Shown piece by piece: positions 1 to 8,524 of a stretch of DNA of 64,000 bases. Both the position numbers and the translations under genes were made by a program. This DNA comes from Dokdonella_A sp049583635 (lineage in GTDB: Bacteria; Pseudomonadota; Gammaproteobacteria; Xanthomonadales; Rhodanobacteraceae). The stretch covers positions 1-64,000 of the forward strand of contig JBAUWF010000102.1 in NCBI GenBank assembly GCA_049583635.1, written 5' to 3'. The notes below the pieces were generated by a model. It saw only the letters and a list, made by a program, of their open reading frames with translations, was not told where the DNA came from and searched no databases. How positions within the stretch are numbered: position 1 is the first letter of the stretch; each line of letters starts with the position of its first letter.

Positions 1-1352
1 AGCAAACCAGCGACGACGCCGGTCAACACGTCGCCCATGCCGGCCGACGCCATCCCCGGATTGCCCCAGCGGCACAACGCAACGCGACCGGACGGATCGG
101 CGATCAGCGTGCCTGCGCCCTTCAAGATGACCACCGCCCTATGACGCTGTGCCAGCTTTTGCACGGCGGCGAAACGATCGCGCTGAACATTTGCGGTTTC
201 GCAATCGAGCAGACGCGCCGCCTCTCCCGGGTGCGGCGTCAACACGGTTGCTGGCGGAAGTGCGCGCGGTTGGCGCGCAAGCAGGTTGAGCGCGTCTGCA
301 TCGATCACCAGCGCACGATTGGGCTGCGATGCCGCGTCGCTCAGGACCGTATCCCACAGAGCGTGTCCCCACGCGCGTTGTCCGAGCCCAGGGCCCATCG
401 CAATAACATCCGCTCGCGCGAGCAGCGGCGCCAGCGACTGCGGATCGTCACTGCCGTGGGCCATCAACTCCGGGCGCGCGGTGTTCAACGCAACGATATG
501 CGCTGCGCGAGTGGCAACACTGACCAAGCCGGCGCCAACGCGCAGTGCCGCTTCGCCGGCCAGGCGAGGCGCACCGCCCATGCCATGATCACCGCCGACT
601 ACCAGCACATGTCCAAATTTCCCCTTGTGCGAGTTGTGCAGGCGAGGCGGCAACAAGGCGTCTTGCGTAGCATCGATGAGTTGCGCAGCCGGCGTGATGT
701 CCGCGTAGGCCGCGTCAGGTACCCCGAGAGTCGCCAGTTCCAGCGCCCCACAGCAATCGACAGCGTCGCCCGTAAACAGGCCGCGTTTCCATCCCACGAA
801 ACTCACCGTTGCCGCTGCCTGCGCGACCGCCCCCAGTCGCGCACCTGTATCGGCATTGAGTCCGGATGGCACATCCAGCGCCAGCAGCGGCTGCCCGCAG
901 TGGTTCAGGCGGTCGATCAGCGCGGCGCTCACGCCCTCGATCGGACGGCCCAGCCCGGTACCGAACAAGCCGTCGACCTGCACATCGGCAGCGAACAACT
1001 CGGTATCCGATGCTCCGAGCGTGATCGTTCCACCGGCCTCGATGAATGCGGCGCGCGCACGACCTGCGTCGCCACTGGAATTCGGTCCGACTGCCAGCAG
1101 TCGCACAGCGAAACCTTCGCGCAAAGCCGCACAGGCCAGCAGGAATGCATCGCCGCCGTTGTTGCCGGGTCCAGCAGCCACACCGATGCGGCGCGCATCG
1201 GGCCAGCGTCTGCGCAGGCACGCGAACGCCGAATCGGCTGCCCGCTGCATCAGGGTGAACCCAGCGATGGCGCAACGCTCGATCGCCGATCGGTCGATGC
1301 TGCGGACCTGCTCGGCGGTGTACAGGGCGGTGGAACGATCCGATGCTGACAT
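1..1352 (-). CDS. nnr: Bifunctional NAD(P)HX epimerase/dehydratase, 3' end outside window
   Basis: Repairs hydrated NADH and NADPH: the N-terminal half (YjeF_N, NnrE) interconverts R- and S-NAD(P)HX, the C-terminal half (NnrD, ribokinase-like) dehydrates S-NAD(P)HX using ADP. The reading frame runs from ATG at 1352 to base 1, about 450 codons, so roughly the last 45 residues are missing. Visible motifs are AAGPGNNGGDAF near residue 45 (epimerase nucleotide site), LALDVPSGLNADTG near residue 150, KGKFGHVLVVGGDHGMGGA near residue 230, and at the edge the dehydratase motif GNPGMASAGMGDVLTG with its catalytic Asp. It is divergent from queG, 97 bp away; yjeF and queG are also neighbours in E. coli. 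The family call is firm. Confidence 0.93.
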   Translation of the reverse strand, partial: MSASDRSTALYTAEQVRSIDRSAIERCAIAGFTLMQRAADSAFACLRRRWPDARRIGVAAGPGNNGGDAFLLACAALREGFAVRLLAVGPNSSGDAGRARAAFIEAGGTITLGASDTELFAADVQVDGLFGTGLGRPIEGVSAALIDRLNHCGQPLLALDVPSGLNADTGARLGAVAQAAATVSFVGWKRGLFTGDAVDCCGALELATLGVPDAAYADITPAAQLIDATQDALLPPRLHNSHKGKFGHVLVVGGDHGMGGAPRLAGEAALRVGAGLVSVATRAAHIVALNTARPELMAHGSDDPQSLAPLLARADVIAMGPGLGQRAWGHALWDTVLSDAASQPNRALVIDADALNLLARQPRALPPATVLTPHPGEAARLLDCETANVQRDRFAAVQKLAQRHRAVVILKGAGTLIADPSGRVALCRWGNPGMASAGMGDVLTGVVAGL

Positions 1353-1449
1353 GCTTCGATTATACGGATGGAGTCGTAGCGCAAGCGCAACTGGCATGTG
1401 GCCCGCGGTATCGCAACAGCGCAGGCTGCGATACATTCGCGTCCCCATC

Positions 1450-2559
1450 ATGATCACAATCGATTATTCCGCACTCGGCATCAGCATCCGCCACTGGGCG
1501 ACCGAACTCGGGTTTCAGCAGGTCGGCATCGCCGGCGTCGACATTGGCGACGATGAAATCCACCTGTTGAACTGGCTCGATGCAGGTCATCACGGCGAGA
1601 TGGCATATATGGCGCGGCACGGGACCAGGCGCAGCCGGCCCGCTGAACTGGAGCCGGGCACGTTGCGGGTGATTTCCCTGCGCATGGACTATGTGGCGCC
1701 GGAAGGCCGCGACGCCTGGGACGTGCTGGACAGTCCGGACCTGGGCTACGTATCGCGCTATGCATTGGGACGCGACTATCACAAGCTGATGCGCGCCCGT
1801 CTGCAAACATTGTCCGAGCGGATCGCCAACATCACCGGTCCTTTCGGTCGCAGGGTCTTTGTCGACTCGGCGCCGGTCCTGGAAAAGGCACTCGCGCGCA
1901 ACGCGGGCCTCGGCTGGATCGGCAAGCACACTTTGCTGCTCAGCCGTGACGCTGGCTCGTGGTTTTTCCTCGGCGAGATCTACACCGACCTGCCGCTGCC
2001 TGTGGATCCGCCTGCCAGCGCGCATTGTGGCACCTGTACCCGGTGCATCGATGTGTGTCCGACGCAGGCCATTGTCGGTCCTTATCAGCTGGATGCGCGA
2101 CGCTGCATCTCCTATCTGACCATCGAGGCGCGCGACGCGATTCCGCCGGAATTGCGCCGACTGATCGGAAACCGCATTTTCGGCTGTGATGATTGCCAGC
2201 TGGTCTGTCCATGGAACAAATTCGCCACGGCATCGGTCGAAGCGGACTTCGCCCCGCGCCACCATCTCGATGGCGCGCGCCTGGTGGATCTGTTCGCCTG
2301 GAGTGAGCAGGAATTCCTCCAGCGCACCGAAGGGATGGCGATTCGCCGCACAGGCTACGCGGGATGGCTGCGCAACATCGCGGTTGCGCTCGGCAATGCT
2401 CCGACATCAGCAGCCGTCGTCAGCGCATTGCGCGCGCGTCTGGATGATGCGTCGGACCTGGTCCGTGAGCACGTTGCCTGGGCACTGACCGAACATGCCG
2501 ATCGGCAGCCGGGCTGCGAGCGCCGGCTTACGCCGCCTGTACCGGGATCGACGACTTGA
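1450..2559 (+). CDS. queG: Epoxyqueuosine reductase
   Basis: Cobalamin-dependent iron-sulfur enzyme that reduces epoxyqueuosine to queuosine in the wobble base of GUN tRNAs. 369 residues, the usual length. The family signature DSAPVLEKALARNAGLGWIG is near residue 140, followed by two 4Fe-4S binding segments: CGTCTRCIDVCP near residue 195 and CDDCQLVCPWN near residue 245. The C-terminal part is the HEAT-like helical region. The frame is open far upstream, but the ATG at 1450 (MITIDYSALG) matches the normal family start; the upstream extension lies opposite the nnr gene and is not credible. Its 3' end overlaps convergent panD by 32 bp. Confidence 0.95.
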   Translation: MITIDYSALGISIRHWATELGFQQVGIAGVDIGDDEIHLLNWLDAGHHGEMAYMARHGTRRSRPAELEPGTLRVISLRMDYVAPEGRDAWDVLDSPDLGYVSRYALGRDYHKLMRARLQTLSERIANITGPFGRRVFVDSAPVLEKALARNAGLGWIGKHTLLLSRDAGSWFFLGEIYTDLPLPVDPPASAHCGTCTRCIDVCPTQAIVGPYQLDARRCISYLTIEARDAIPPELRRLIGNRIFGCDDCQLVCPWNKFATASVEADFAPRHHLDGARLVDLFAWSEQEFLQRTEGMAIRRTGYAGWLRNIAVALGNAPTSAAVVSALRARLDDASDLVREHVAWALTEHADRQPGCERRLTPPVPGSTT

Positions 2560-2908
2560 TATGGACCACGCGATTGCGCTCGTCCACGTATACCAGTGTC
2601 GGTTTGTGGGCCGCCGCTTGCGCTTCGCTCATGACACCATAGGCGCAGATGATCACGAGGTCGCCGGGTCGGGCCCGGTGCGCCGCAGCTCCATTGATCG
2701 AAATCGTCCCGCTGTCGTCCTCGGCACGAATCGCATAGGTCGAGAAGCGCTCGCCATTGGCCACGTTGTAAATATCGATGCGCTCATATTCGTGGATGCC
2801 GGCCGACTCAAGCAGCCGCCCGTCGATTGCACACGAACCTTCATAGTGCAATTCGGCGTGCGTTACGGTTGCGCGATGTATCTTCGCCTTGAGCATGTTG
2901 AGTTGCAT
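2528..2908 (-). CDS. panD: Aspartate 1-decarboxylase proenzyme
   Basis: Pyruvoyl enzyme making beta-alanine from L-aspartate for pantothenate synthesis. 126 residues, standard length. With the ATG at 2908 the self-cleavage pair is exactly Gly24-Ser25 (HYEGSCAIDG), as in E. coli PanD, which supports this start over the ATG two codons upstream; a GGTGGGG stretch lies just upstream. The substrate-binding Arg and the AYGVMSEAQA region near residue 90 are present. It is transcribed in the same direction as panB-panC but is separated from them by the small-RNA unit and its terminator, so it probably has its own promoter in the AT-rich stretch at 2930-2970. It overlaps queG tail to tail. Confidence 0.96.
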   Translation of the reverse strand: MQLNMLKAKIHRATVTHAELHYEGSCAIDGRLLESAGIHEYERIDIYNVANGERFSTYAIRAEDDSGTISINGAAAHRARPGDLVIICAYGVMSEAQAAAHKPTLVYVDERNRVVHIKSSIPVQAA

Positions 2909-3055
2909 CGACATCCCCCACCACTTGTTGCAAAAATACAACAAACGAAATTTGATCGCATTATAACAAATGATTGATGCCGCGGTGCAACAAATCGCGC
3001 CGTTGGTTAACGAGGATTGAGGACTCAGCGAGAGGGAACGAACGCTGCGGCGCGC

Positions 3056-3089
3056 AAAAAAAACCCTCGCCGCGTTGCCGCGCGAGGGT
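3056..3089 (-). terminator. Rho-independent terminator (minus strand)
   Basis: Read on the minus strand, a GC-rich hairpin (arms ACCCTCGCGCG and CGCG-C-GAGGGT, one bulged base, loop GCAA) is followed at once by eight T. It would end the candidate small RNA and any transcript reading through from panB-panC. Confidence 0.85.
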
Positions 3090-3173
3090 CTCAATTGGAG
3101 TGACGACTACCTAGCAATGCGCCCTGCATGCCTGGGAACTACAACTTGACGTTGCGAAAATCCCAACGGCAGT
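3056..3173 (-). ncRNA. Candidate small RNA, about 118 nt
   Basis: The panC-panD gap holds a self-contained transcription unit with no credible ORF: a sigma70-like promoter (3178-3206), about 118 nt, then a strong intrinsic terminator (3056-3089). Near the 5' end nested arms can pair: TGGGA with TCCCA outside, CAAC with GTTG inside, giving one stem-loop; a second paired segment is possible around GCATGC before the terminator. No match to 6S, 4.5S, tmRNA or RNase P RNA was recognised. Existence as an expressed RNA is inferred; an alternative is that this is only the 3' untranslated end of panBC with an internal promoter. Confidence 0.5.
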
Positions 3174-3177
3174 GGGG

Positions 3178-3206
3178 AGAATACCACAAGGTTTCAGCAA
3201 AACCAA
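3178..3206 (-). promoter_or_regulatory. Sigma70-like promoter of the candidate small RNA
   Basis: On the minus strand TTGGTT (3206-3201) and TATTCT (3183-3178) are separated by exactly 17 bp. Transcription would start near 3171-3173 inside the panC-panD gap. Confidence 0.55.
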
Positions 3207-3340
3207 TAGTGATTTCGTCCCGTGGAAGTATCCTTTCGCCGCTGCGGAACGGACACATCCGCGCGGGCGGATGGCACTATCTGCCGCCGCCAGTGTCGTG
3301 TTTCGCTCGCTAGGGCATACACGTATTGCGAAACAATGGC

Positions 3341-4189
3341 CTATGCCAGATCGAGATTGTCGATCAGCCGGATGTCCCCGATCCGGGCTGCGATGAGCGC
3401 AATCAGGCCGGTACGCGAAGCATCTTGTGGCACCGCCAAGTCGGTCGCGCGACGGATTGCCGCATAGTCGGCTTGGAGGCCGGAACGCGCCAGTCGCTCG
3501 CACGCCTGTTGCTCGATTTCAACCAAGCGCAGGCGGTGATCAGGCACCGTGGAGCGCATCCATTGCAGCGTGGCATGAATCACTGCCGCCTGTTCACGCT
3601 GAAGCGGGGCCAGATACTGATTGCGCGAACTCATCGCGAGCCCGTTCGCCTCGCGCTGCGTCGCCGCGCCGATGATCTCGATCGGGAAAGCCATTTCGTC
3701 GACCAGACGCCGTACCACGAGCAACTGCTGATAGTCCTTGCGTCCGAATACCGCGATGTCCGGTTGCACACGCAGGAACAATTTGCCGACTACAGTCGCC
3801 ACGCCATCGAAGTGCCCAGGCCGGAGCACGCCCTCGAGTACGTCGCTGATCCCGGGCACATGAATGCGCATGCTGTTTTCAACCCCGTACGGGTAGATCT
3901 CTTCAACCGATGGACGAAACAGGGCATCGCAGCCTCGCTCCGCCAATCCGCTTTCATCCCGCTCCGGCGTGCGCGGATATTGCGCGAAATCCTCGTTCGG
4001 GCCGAACTGGATCGGGTTGACGAACGCGCTCACGACGATGGTGTCGGCGCGCCGCCGGGCGACGTCGATCAAGGCGTAATGGCCTTCATGGAGGTTGCCC
4101 ATGGTTGGCACGAAGCCCACCCTTCGTCCGGCGTGACGCGCCTGCTCGATGAATGCGCGCAAGAGGCCTGTCTCACGGAAACATTGCAT
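3341..4189 (-). CDS. panC: Pantothenate synthetase (pantoate--beta-alanine ligase)
   Basis: Joins pantoate and beta-alanine with ATP, the last step of pantothenate synthesis. 282 residues from ATG 4189, the family length; the longer open frame upstream runs through panB and is excluded. Motifs: FVPTMGNLHEGHYALI near residue 25 with the HxGH adenylation signature, NPIQFGPNEDFAQYPRT near residue 60, FGRKDYQQL near residue 150 and MSSRNQYL near residue 185. It starts 7 bp after panB, so the two are co-transcribed and probably translationally coupled. Confidence 0.96.
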   Translation of the reverse strand: MQCFRETGLLRAFIEQARHAGRRVGFVPTMGNLHEGHYALIDVARRRADTIVVSAFVNPIQFGPNEDFAQYPRTPERDESGLAERGCDALFRPSVEEIYPYGVENSMRIHVPGISDVLEGVLRPGHFDGVATVVGKLFLRVQPDIAVFGRKDYQQLLVVRRLVDEMAFPIEIIGAATQREANGLAMSSRNQYLAPLQREQAAVIHATLQWMRSTVPDHRLRLVEIEQQACERLARSGLQADYAAIRRATDLAVPQDASRTGLIALIAARIGDIRLIDNLDLA

Positions 4190-4196
4190 CGATGCG

Positions 4197-5021
4197 TCAA
4201 TAGCTGTGTTCGGCGGCCGGGAATTCGCCCGCACGAACGGCGCGTGCGTATTCACCCAACGCATCGGCGACCGAGCCGCATCCAGCGAGAAAATCCTTGC
4301 TGAAGCGCGGTCGCTTGCCCGGCGTGATGCCCAGCAGGTCGTAGAGCACCAGTACCTGCCCATCGCATGCCACACCAGCGCCGATGCCGATGACCGGAAT
4401 TGCGAGATCAGCACTGATTTCACCCGCGAGCGCCGCAGGCACACATTCGAGTACCAGCAGTTCGGCACCTGCATCCTGCACTGCCCTGGCGTCGGCCTTC
4501 AGTCTATCGGCCGCTTGCGTTTCGCGCGCCTGCACGCGATAGCCGCCGAATTTGTGCACCGACTGTGGAGTGAGACCCAGATGCGCGCATACCGGTACGT
4601 CGTGCGCGGCGATTGTGCGAATGACGTCACATACCCAGCCGGCGCCTTCGAGCTTGACCATCGAGGCGCCGCCTTCGGCCATCAGCCGCGCTGCTGTCGC
4701 AAGTGCCATCGCCGGATCGCGAAAGCTCATGAACGGCATGTCCGCAATCAGCAGCGCGCGGCCCGATCCGCGCGCAACGCAAGCGCTGTGATACACGATC
4801 TCATCGACACTGACCGGCAACGTGCTCGAGCGACCCTGCACGACCATGCCGAGCGAATCGCCGACCAGTAGTACATCGATCCCCGTCGCATCGGCCTGTG
4901 CCGCGAAACTCGCATCGTAGACGGTCACCACGACGATTTTTTCGCCTCTGGCCTTGAGTTCTCGCAGATGCGGAACGGTGACGGCATTCGGCGATTTCTT
5001 GCTGTCAGAACTCTTGTTCAT
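4197..5021 (-). CDS. panB: 3-methyl-2-oxobutanoate hydroxymethyltransferase
   Basis: First committed step of pantothenate synthesis: adds a hydroxymethyl group from methylene-tetrahydrofolate to ketoisovalerate. 274 residues from ATG 5021 (MNKSSDSKKS), typical length. Motifs: VTVYDASFAAQADATGIDVLLVGDS (metal and substrate site) near residues 30-54, ADMPFMS near residue 90, KLEGA near residue 120, CAHLGLTPQSVHKFGGYRVQ near residue 140, and IPVIGIGAG near residue 210. It lies upstream of panC; folK, which supplies the folate branch, is 281 bp further upstream. Confidence 0.96.
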   Translation of the reverse strand: MNKSSDSKKSPNAVTVPHLRELKARGEKIVVVTVYDASFAAQADATGIDVLLVGDSLGMVVQGRSSTLPVSVDEIVYHSACVARGSGRALLIADMPFMSFRDPAMALATAARLMAEGGASMVKLEGAGWVCDVIRTIAAHDVPVCAHLGLTPQSVHKFGGYRVQARETQAADRLKADARAVQDAGAELLVLECVPAALAGEISADLAIPVIGIGAGVACDGQVLVLYDLLGITPGKRPRFSKDFLAGCGSVADALGEYARAVRAGEFPAAEHSY

Positions 5022-5106
5022 TTCATCACGACCTCGGAAATACCAACGACCCGCACTCGGCAGCGCGCAGATCAAAACACCGCAATCTGGTGATCTGTCA
5101 AGAAGG

Positions 5107-5125
5107 TCCACCGCACAGGTGGACA
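5107..5125. repeat. Perfect inverted repeat in folK-panB gap
   Basis: Arms GTCCACC and GGTGGAC with a 5-base spacer lie about 86 bp upstream of panB. No T-run follows on the minus strand, so it is not a typical terminator. It could be an operator or a hairpin in the folK-panB transcript. The rest of the 281-bp gap shows no gene. Confidence 0.4.
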
Positions 5126-5302
5126 GACAGAACCGGCCCATCTCGTTGATTTCAAATGCGTGGGGGGGATGTCCGTAAGTTCCGCAGACTGCGCCATGCG
5201 CCTCGCCAAGGCAACCAGCTTGACCGCGCCACACGCCATACCCCGCAAACTAGCGCAGAATAGATCAAAGCGCCTGAAAAGTGGCATACGCGCGATGGCG
5301 AT

Positions 5303-5815
5303 TCAATCCGCCTCAACCAGCGCCGTGCATTTGCTGGTATCCACAGCAGCGAGCAGCTCGGCAACGGTTGCGCTCCCTGGAACACGCCGAAGCGAGGCCA
5401 ACTCGGCAAGCGGTACGAGTACAAAAGCACGCTCCGCCAAGCGTGGATGCGGCAGGTGCAGCCCGGGCTCGTTGCAAGTTAGATTGCCGTGGAGAAGCAG
5501 GTCAAGATCGATCAGGCGCGGCCCCCAACGCTCACCGATCCGTTCGCGACCTTGCTCGCGCTCGATCCGCAGCAAAGCATCGAGCAGGCGCCGCGGCGAC
5601 AGTGACGTGGCGAGTTCCGCTACTGCATTGACAAAATCCGGCTGTTCGAGCACGCCCCACGGTGCACTGCGATACAGGTGGGAGTGGCGCAACAGACGCA
5701 CGCCGGGCAATTTCCCGTCGAGCGCAGCGAGCGCGCGGCGCACCTGCCAAGCAGGATCATCAAGATTGCTGCCGAGCGCGACATAGGCCACAGCATCGAC
5801 CGCATGAGCGCTCAT
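5303..5815 (-). CDS. folK: 2-amino-4-hydroxy-6-hydroxymethyldihydropteridine pyrophosphokinase
   Basis: HPPK transfers pyrophosphate from ATP to the pterin in folate synthesis. 170 residues. Motifs: VAYVALGSNLDDP at residues 9-21, YRSAPWG near residue 48, RWGPRLIDLDLLLHG near residue 95 (the HPPK signature with its Mg-binding Asp pair) and LPHPRLAERAFVLVPLAEL near residue 120. Its ATG overlaps the pcnB stop by 4 bp, so the two are translationally coupled, as in many gammaproteobacteria. Confidence 0.95.
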   Translation of the reverse strand: MSAHAVDAVAYVALGSNLDDPAWQVRRALAALDGKLPGVRLLRHSHLYRSAPWGVLEQPDFVNAVAELATSLSPRRLLDALLRIEREQGRERIGERWGPRLIDLDLLLHGNLTCNEPGLHLPHPRLAERAFVLVPLAELASLRRVPGSATVAELLAAVDTSKCTALVEAD

Positions 5816-7191
5816 TCTCCGGAACCGGAACCACCGGCATTTCGCGCTCCGGCAGCGGAACGCTTGCGGCGACGGCGCGGCCGTTTGCGTCGGACTGGCG
5901 CTGGATTGTCATCCGCGTGCTCGGGTGTCGACTTGGTCAAACAGCCGGCCAGAGTCTCGTGGTCGAGTTGCTGCGCTTCGGTCCACCACGCCACGCATTT
6001 GTCGAGTTCATCCGATTCGTGAGCACGCAGGACCAGAAAATCGTAAGCCGCACGAAATCGCGGGTGGGCGAGCAGACGGAATACGCGCTTCTTTGTGGGT
6101 TGCAGAAAACGCGGTTGAAGTTCCCAGATCTCTTCCATGCCAAGCACGACACGACGTGGAATGGCCACACGCCGAGACTGCTCCGCAGCGACGCTGGCGC
6201 TGGCACGCGTCCACGCGACGTTCGCCTCACTTCCGTCATCGATATGGCTCTCGGCCAGAGCGCGCACCGGCTCCCACAACAGGGCCGCAAACAGGAATCC
6301 CGCAGTAACCGGTCGGCCGGCGCGCGCGCGCTCGTCCGTGCTCGCCAGAGTGTGCTCGATCAAAGCTCGAAAATTTTCGGCGCGCGGACCACGCAACGCC
6401 CGCGCAGTCGCCGGAAAAACCTCGGCCAGAAGTCCGTAACGCTCTAGCCCATGAAAGCCGGCAAGCCCGTCACCGGCCAGAAACATCTTGAGCGTCTCAT
6501 CGAACAGACGAGCCGGCGGCGCCTCGGCAAGTGAATGCCCGATGCGGGCCAGCGGGGCCGCTGTTTCGGGTGCGATGGCGAAGTCGAGTTTGGCGGCCAG
6601 GCGCACGGCACGCAACATGCGCACCGGATCCTCGCGATAGCGCGATTCCGGATCGCCGATCATGCGCAAGGTCCGCGTTGCCAGATCGGTCATGCCACCG
6701 ACGTAGTCGCGCACACTGAAATCGGCGATGTTGTAGTAGAGAGCATTGACCGTGAAATCACGCCTGATGGCATCCTCCTCGATGCTGCCGTAAACGTTGT
6801 CGCGAATCAGGCGCCCGGCGACCATGTGCCGATCGCCGCTGCCGTCCTCGCCGACGCCACGAAATGTCGCAACTTCGACAATCTCCCGACCGAACATCAC
6901 GTGGGCGAGACGAAAACGACGCCCGATCAGGCGGCAGTTGCGAAACAGTGCGCGTACCTGTTCGGGTTCGGCATTGGTGGCGATGTCGAAATCCTTCGGA
7001 TGCCCGCCCAGCAGCAGGTCGCGCACCGCACCGCCGACCAGGAATGCGTCGTAGCCGGCCTCGTTCAACCGATACAGGACGCGCAGCGCACCGTTGGAAA
7101 TGTTCTTGCGGGAAATCGAGTGGGCGCAGCGCGGGGTGACGCGCAAATCCGCGCAGTCACTGGTTGCGGAAGACGAGAGAGTCTGGCTCAT
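5812..7191 (-). CDS. pcnB: Poly(A) polymerase I
   Basis: Adds 3' poly(A) tails to RNAs and so promotes their decay. 459 residues from ATG 7191 (MSQTLSSS). The nucleotidyltransferase core shows FLVGGAVRDLLLGGHPKDFD near residue 45 with the catalytic DxD (DFDIATNA) and IRRDFTVNALYYN near residue 145. The C-terminus is Arg/Lys-rich (KRPRRRRKRS), typical of the PcnB RNA-binding tail and not of CCA-adding enzymes. It is the first gene of the pcnB-folK pair. The open frame extends 36 codons upstream toward the tRNA gene; that extension is not supported. Confidence 0.92.
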   Translation of the reverse strand: MSQTLSSSATSDCADLRVTPRCAHSISRKNISNGALRVLYRLNEAGYDAFLVGGAVRDLLLGGHPKDFDIATNAEPEQVRALFRNCRLIGRRFRLAHVMFGREIVEVATFRGVGEDGSGDRHMVAGRLIRDNVYGSIEEDAIRRDFTVNALYYNIADFSVRDYVGGMTDLATRTLRMIGDPESRYREDPVRMLRAVRLAAKLDFAIAPETAAPLARIGHSLAEAPPARLFDETLKMFLAGDGLAGFHGLERYGLLAEVFPATARALRGPRAENFRALIEHTLASTDERARAGRPVTAGFLFAALLWEPVRALAESHIDDGSEANVAWTRASASVAAEQSRRVAIPRRVVLGMEEIWELQPRFLQPTKKRVFRLLAHPRFRAAYDFLVLRAHESDELDKCVAWWTEAQQLDHETLAGCLTKSTPEHADDNPAPVRRKRPRRRRKRSAAGARNAGGSGSGE

Positions 7192-7303
7192 ACCATGATC
7201 ATGCCGTGATCGCGCGGCGCGTTTTCGACGCATTGCCGCACATTGCTGATTCGTTATACTACGCGCCCGCCGGATTTTGCCATCCGCGCGGCCGTTCAAC
7301 CGC

Positions 7304-7379
7304 GCTCCCTTCGTCTAGTGGTCCAGGACATCGCCCTCTCAAGGCGGGAACACGAGTTCGAGTCTCGTAGGGAGCGCCA
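7304..7379 (+). tRNA. tRNA-Glu (anticodon CTC)
   Basis: 76 nt. Acceptor arms GCTCCCT (7304-7310) and AGGGAGC (7369-7375), discriminator G, encoded CCA. The anticodon loop CTCTCAA carries CTC and is closed by TCGCC/GGCGG. The T loop has TTCGAGT. Overall similarity is to proteobacterial tRNA-Glu. It is divergent from pcnB and upstream of the ferredoxin gene. Confidence 0.95.
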
Positions 7380-7477
7380 TTGGTTGTTGCGGGTTGGTCC
7401 GCGCCCGCCCGCACATCGGTTACCTTGTGAGGCTGTCCGTAACAGCCCGATTCGTGTGGGGACATCTCAACAGGCCC

Positions 7478-7801
7478 ATGACCTTCGTCGTCGTCGAAAA
7501 CTGCATCAAGTGCAAGTACACGGACTGTGTGGAAGTATGCCCGGTGGACTGCTTTCACGCAGGCCCGAACTTTCTTGTCATCGATCCGGAAGAATGCATC
7601 GACTGCACGCTGTGCGAGCCCGAGTGTCCGGCCAACGCGATCTATCCCGAAGATGATGTACCGGCCGGCCAGGAGGGCTTCCTTGCGCTGAATGCGGAAC
7701 TTGCCAAAGTCTGGCCGGTGCTGACCGAGCGCATCGATGCGCCGCCGGATGCCCAGGAATGGGACGGCAAACCGCAAAAGCTGCCGCTGCTGGAGCGTTG
7801 A
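7478..7801 (+). CDS. fdxA: Seven-iron ferredoxin FdxA
   Basis: Small electron carrier of the 3Fe-4S/4Fe-4S type. 107 residues from ATG 7478 (MTFVVVENC). The first cluster region is CIKCKYTDCVEVCPVDC (residues 9-25), where the central position is adapted for the 3Fe cluster; the second is CIDCTLCEPECP near residues 40-51. The C-terminal extension to PLLER matches the FdxA family found in Pseudomonas and Xanthomonas. It stands alone downstream of the tRNA and converges on the bamC-like gene with a 13-bp gap. Confidence 0.93.
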   Translation: MTFVVVENCIKCKYTDCVEVCPVDCFHAGPNFLVIDPEECIDCTLCEPECPANAIYPEDDVPAGQEGFLALNAELAKVWPVLTERIDAPPDAQEWDGKPQKLPLLER

Positions 7802-7814
7802 ACCGCAGCGCGGA

Positions 7815-8489
7815 TCAACTCAGGCGTCGTCTGAGCATTCGCAGCAGCTCTTTCGCCGCATCCTCGCTCGCGTCGTCTCCCGCTCCTTCGATACTGACGC
7901 GGGCGGACGACCCAGCGGCACTGACCTTCACTCTCAAATGTACGCCGACGGCCGTTTTTCCTGCCCGCCCGAAGGTGACCATACGTTTGAACCAGCCGGC
8001 GTTTGTAGTCGTCCGACCGGTGGTTTCGACGCTGTAGCTGTGCTCGCTATCGTTGCTCGCGACGATCGTCGCCTCACCGCCGCGTTTGAGCGCCAACCCG
8101 ACGCGTGCGTAAGCGCTGTCCACGCTGTCATTGATAGTCAGCCCATCGCCGCTCAGCACGACATCCGGCGTCGATGAAATCGGTGGCGGCGTCGATGCCG
8201 ATGCCGGTAGTGCCTCGGCCGACGGCGAAGACGAGGCTGTCGGCGACGACTCGACGGCTGGCACGGTGGCCGTGCCGGTTTCGGTCGGCGCGGAACCGGC
8301 CGGCGGAATCGCCAAAGCACCCCCGGTATTCGGCGAATCCAGATCGGGCGGCACCTCGAGCGGAGGCTCCTGGACACTCTTCTGATACGCCTCGTCGTTG
8401 CGACCGAAATGCTCGTGCATGAAACCGCAGCCCGAAAGGAGCAGCATGAAGGCGATTACGCTCGGTAAGGCCAGTCTGGTCCGTCTCAC
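7815..8489 (-). CDS. bamC: BamC-like outer-membrane lipoprotein
   Basis: Probable lipoprotein subunit of the outer-membrane protein assembly (BAM) machine. 224 residues when started at GTG 8489, which gives a lipoprotein signal MRRTRLALPSVIAFMLLLSGC with lipobox LSGC and Cys21. A Pro/Ser/Ala-rich linker (residues 45-100) precedes one folded domain at residues 105-224. It lies 35 bp downstream of dapA, the position of nlpB/bamC in E. coli. Sequence identity to BamC is weak by eye, so the call rests on lipobox, linker and gene order; a generic lipoprotein is the alternative. Confidence 0.7.
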   Translation of the reverse strand: MRRTRLALPSVIAFMLLLSGCGFMHEHFGRNDEAYQKSVQEPPLEVPPDLDSPNTGGALAIPPAGSAPTETGTATVPAVESSPTASSSPSAEALPASASTPPPISSTPDVVLSGDGLTINDSVDSAYARVGLALKRGGEATIVASNDSEHSYSVETTGRTTTNAGWFKRMVTFGRAGKTAVGVHLRVKVSAAGSSARVSIEGAGDDASEDAAKELLRMLRRRLS

Positions 8490-8524
8490 GGTGATATGTT
8501 CCCATTGTGGTTCATTGACGAAGT

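Noticed and set aside
141..1349. 402-codon plus-strand frame opposite nnr
   Set aside because: The minus strand has clear NnrE/NnrD motifs; this frame is its shadow.
3056..3173. Assignment of the candidate small RNA to 6S or 4.5S RNA
   Set aside because: Too short for 6S, and the conserved GGUCAGG/GGAAGCAGC core of 4.5S RNA is absent.
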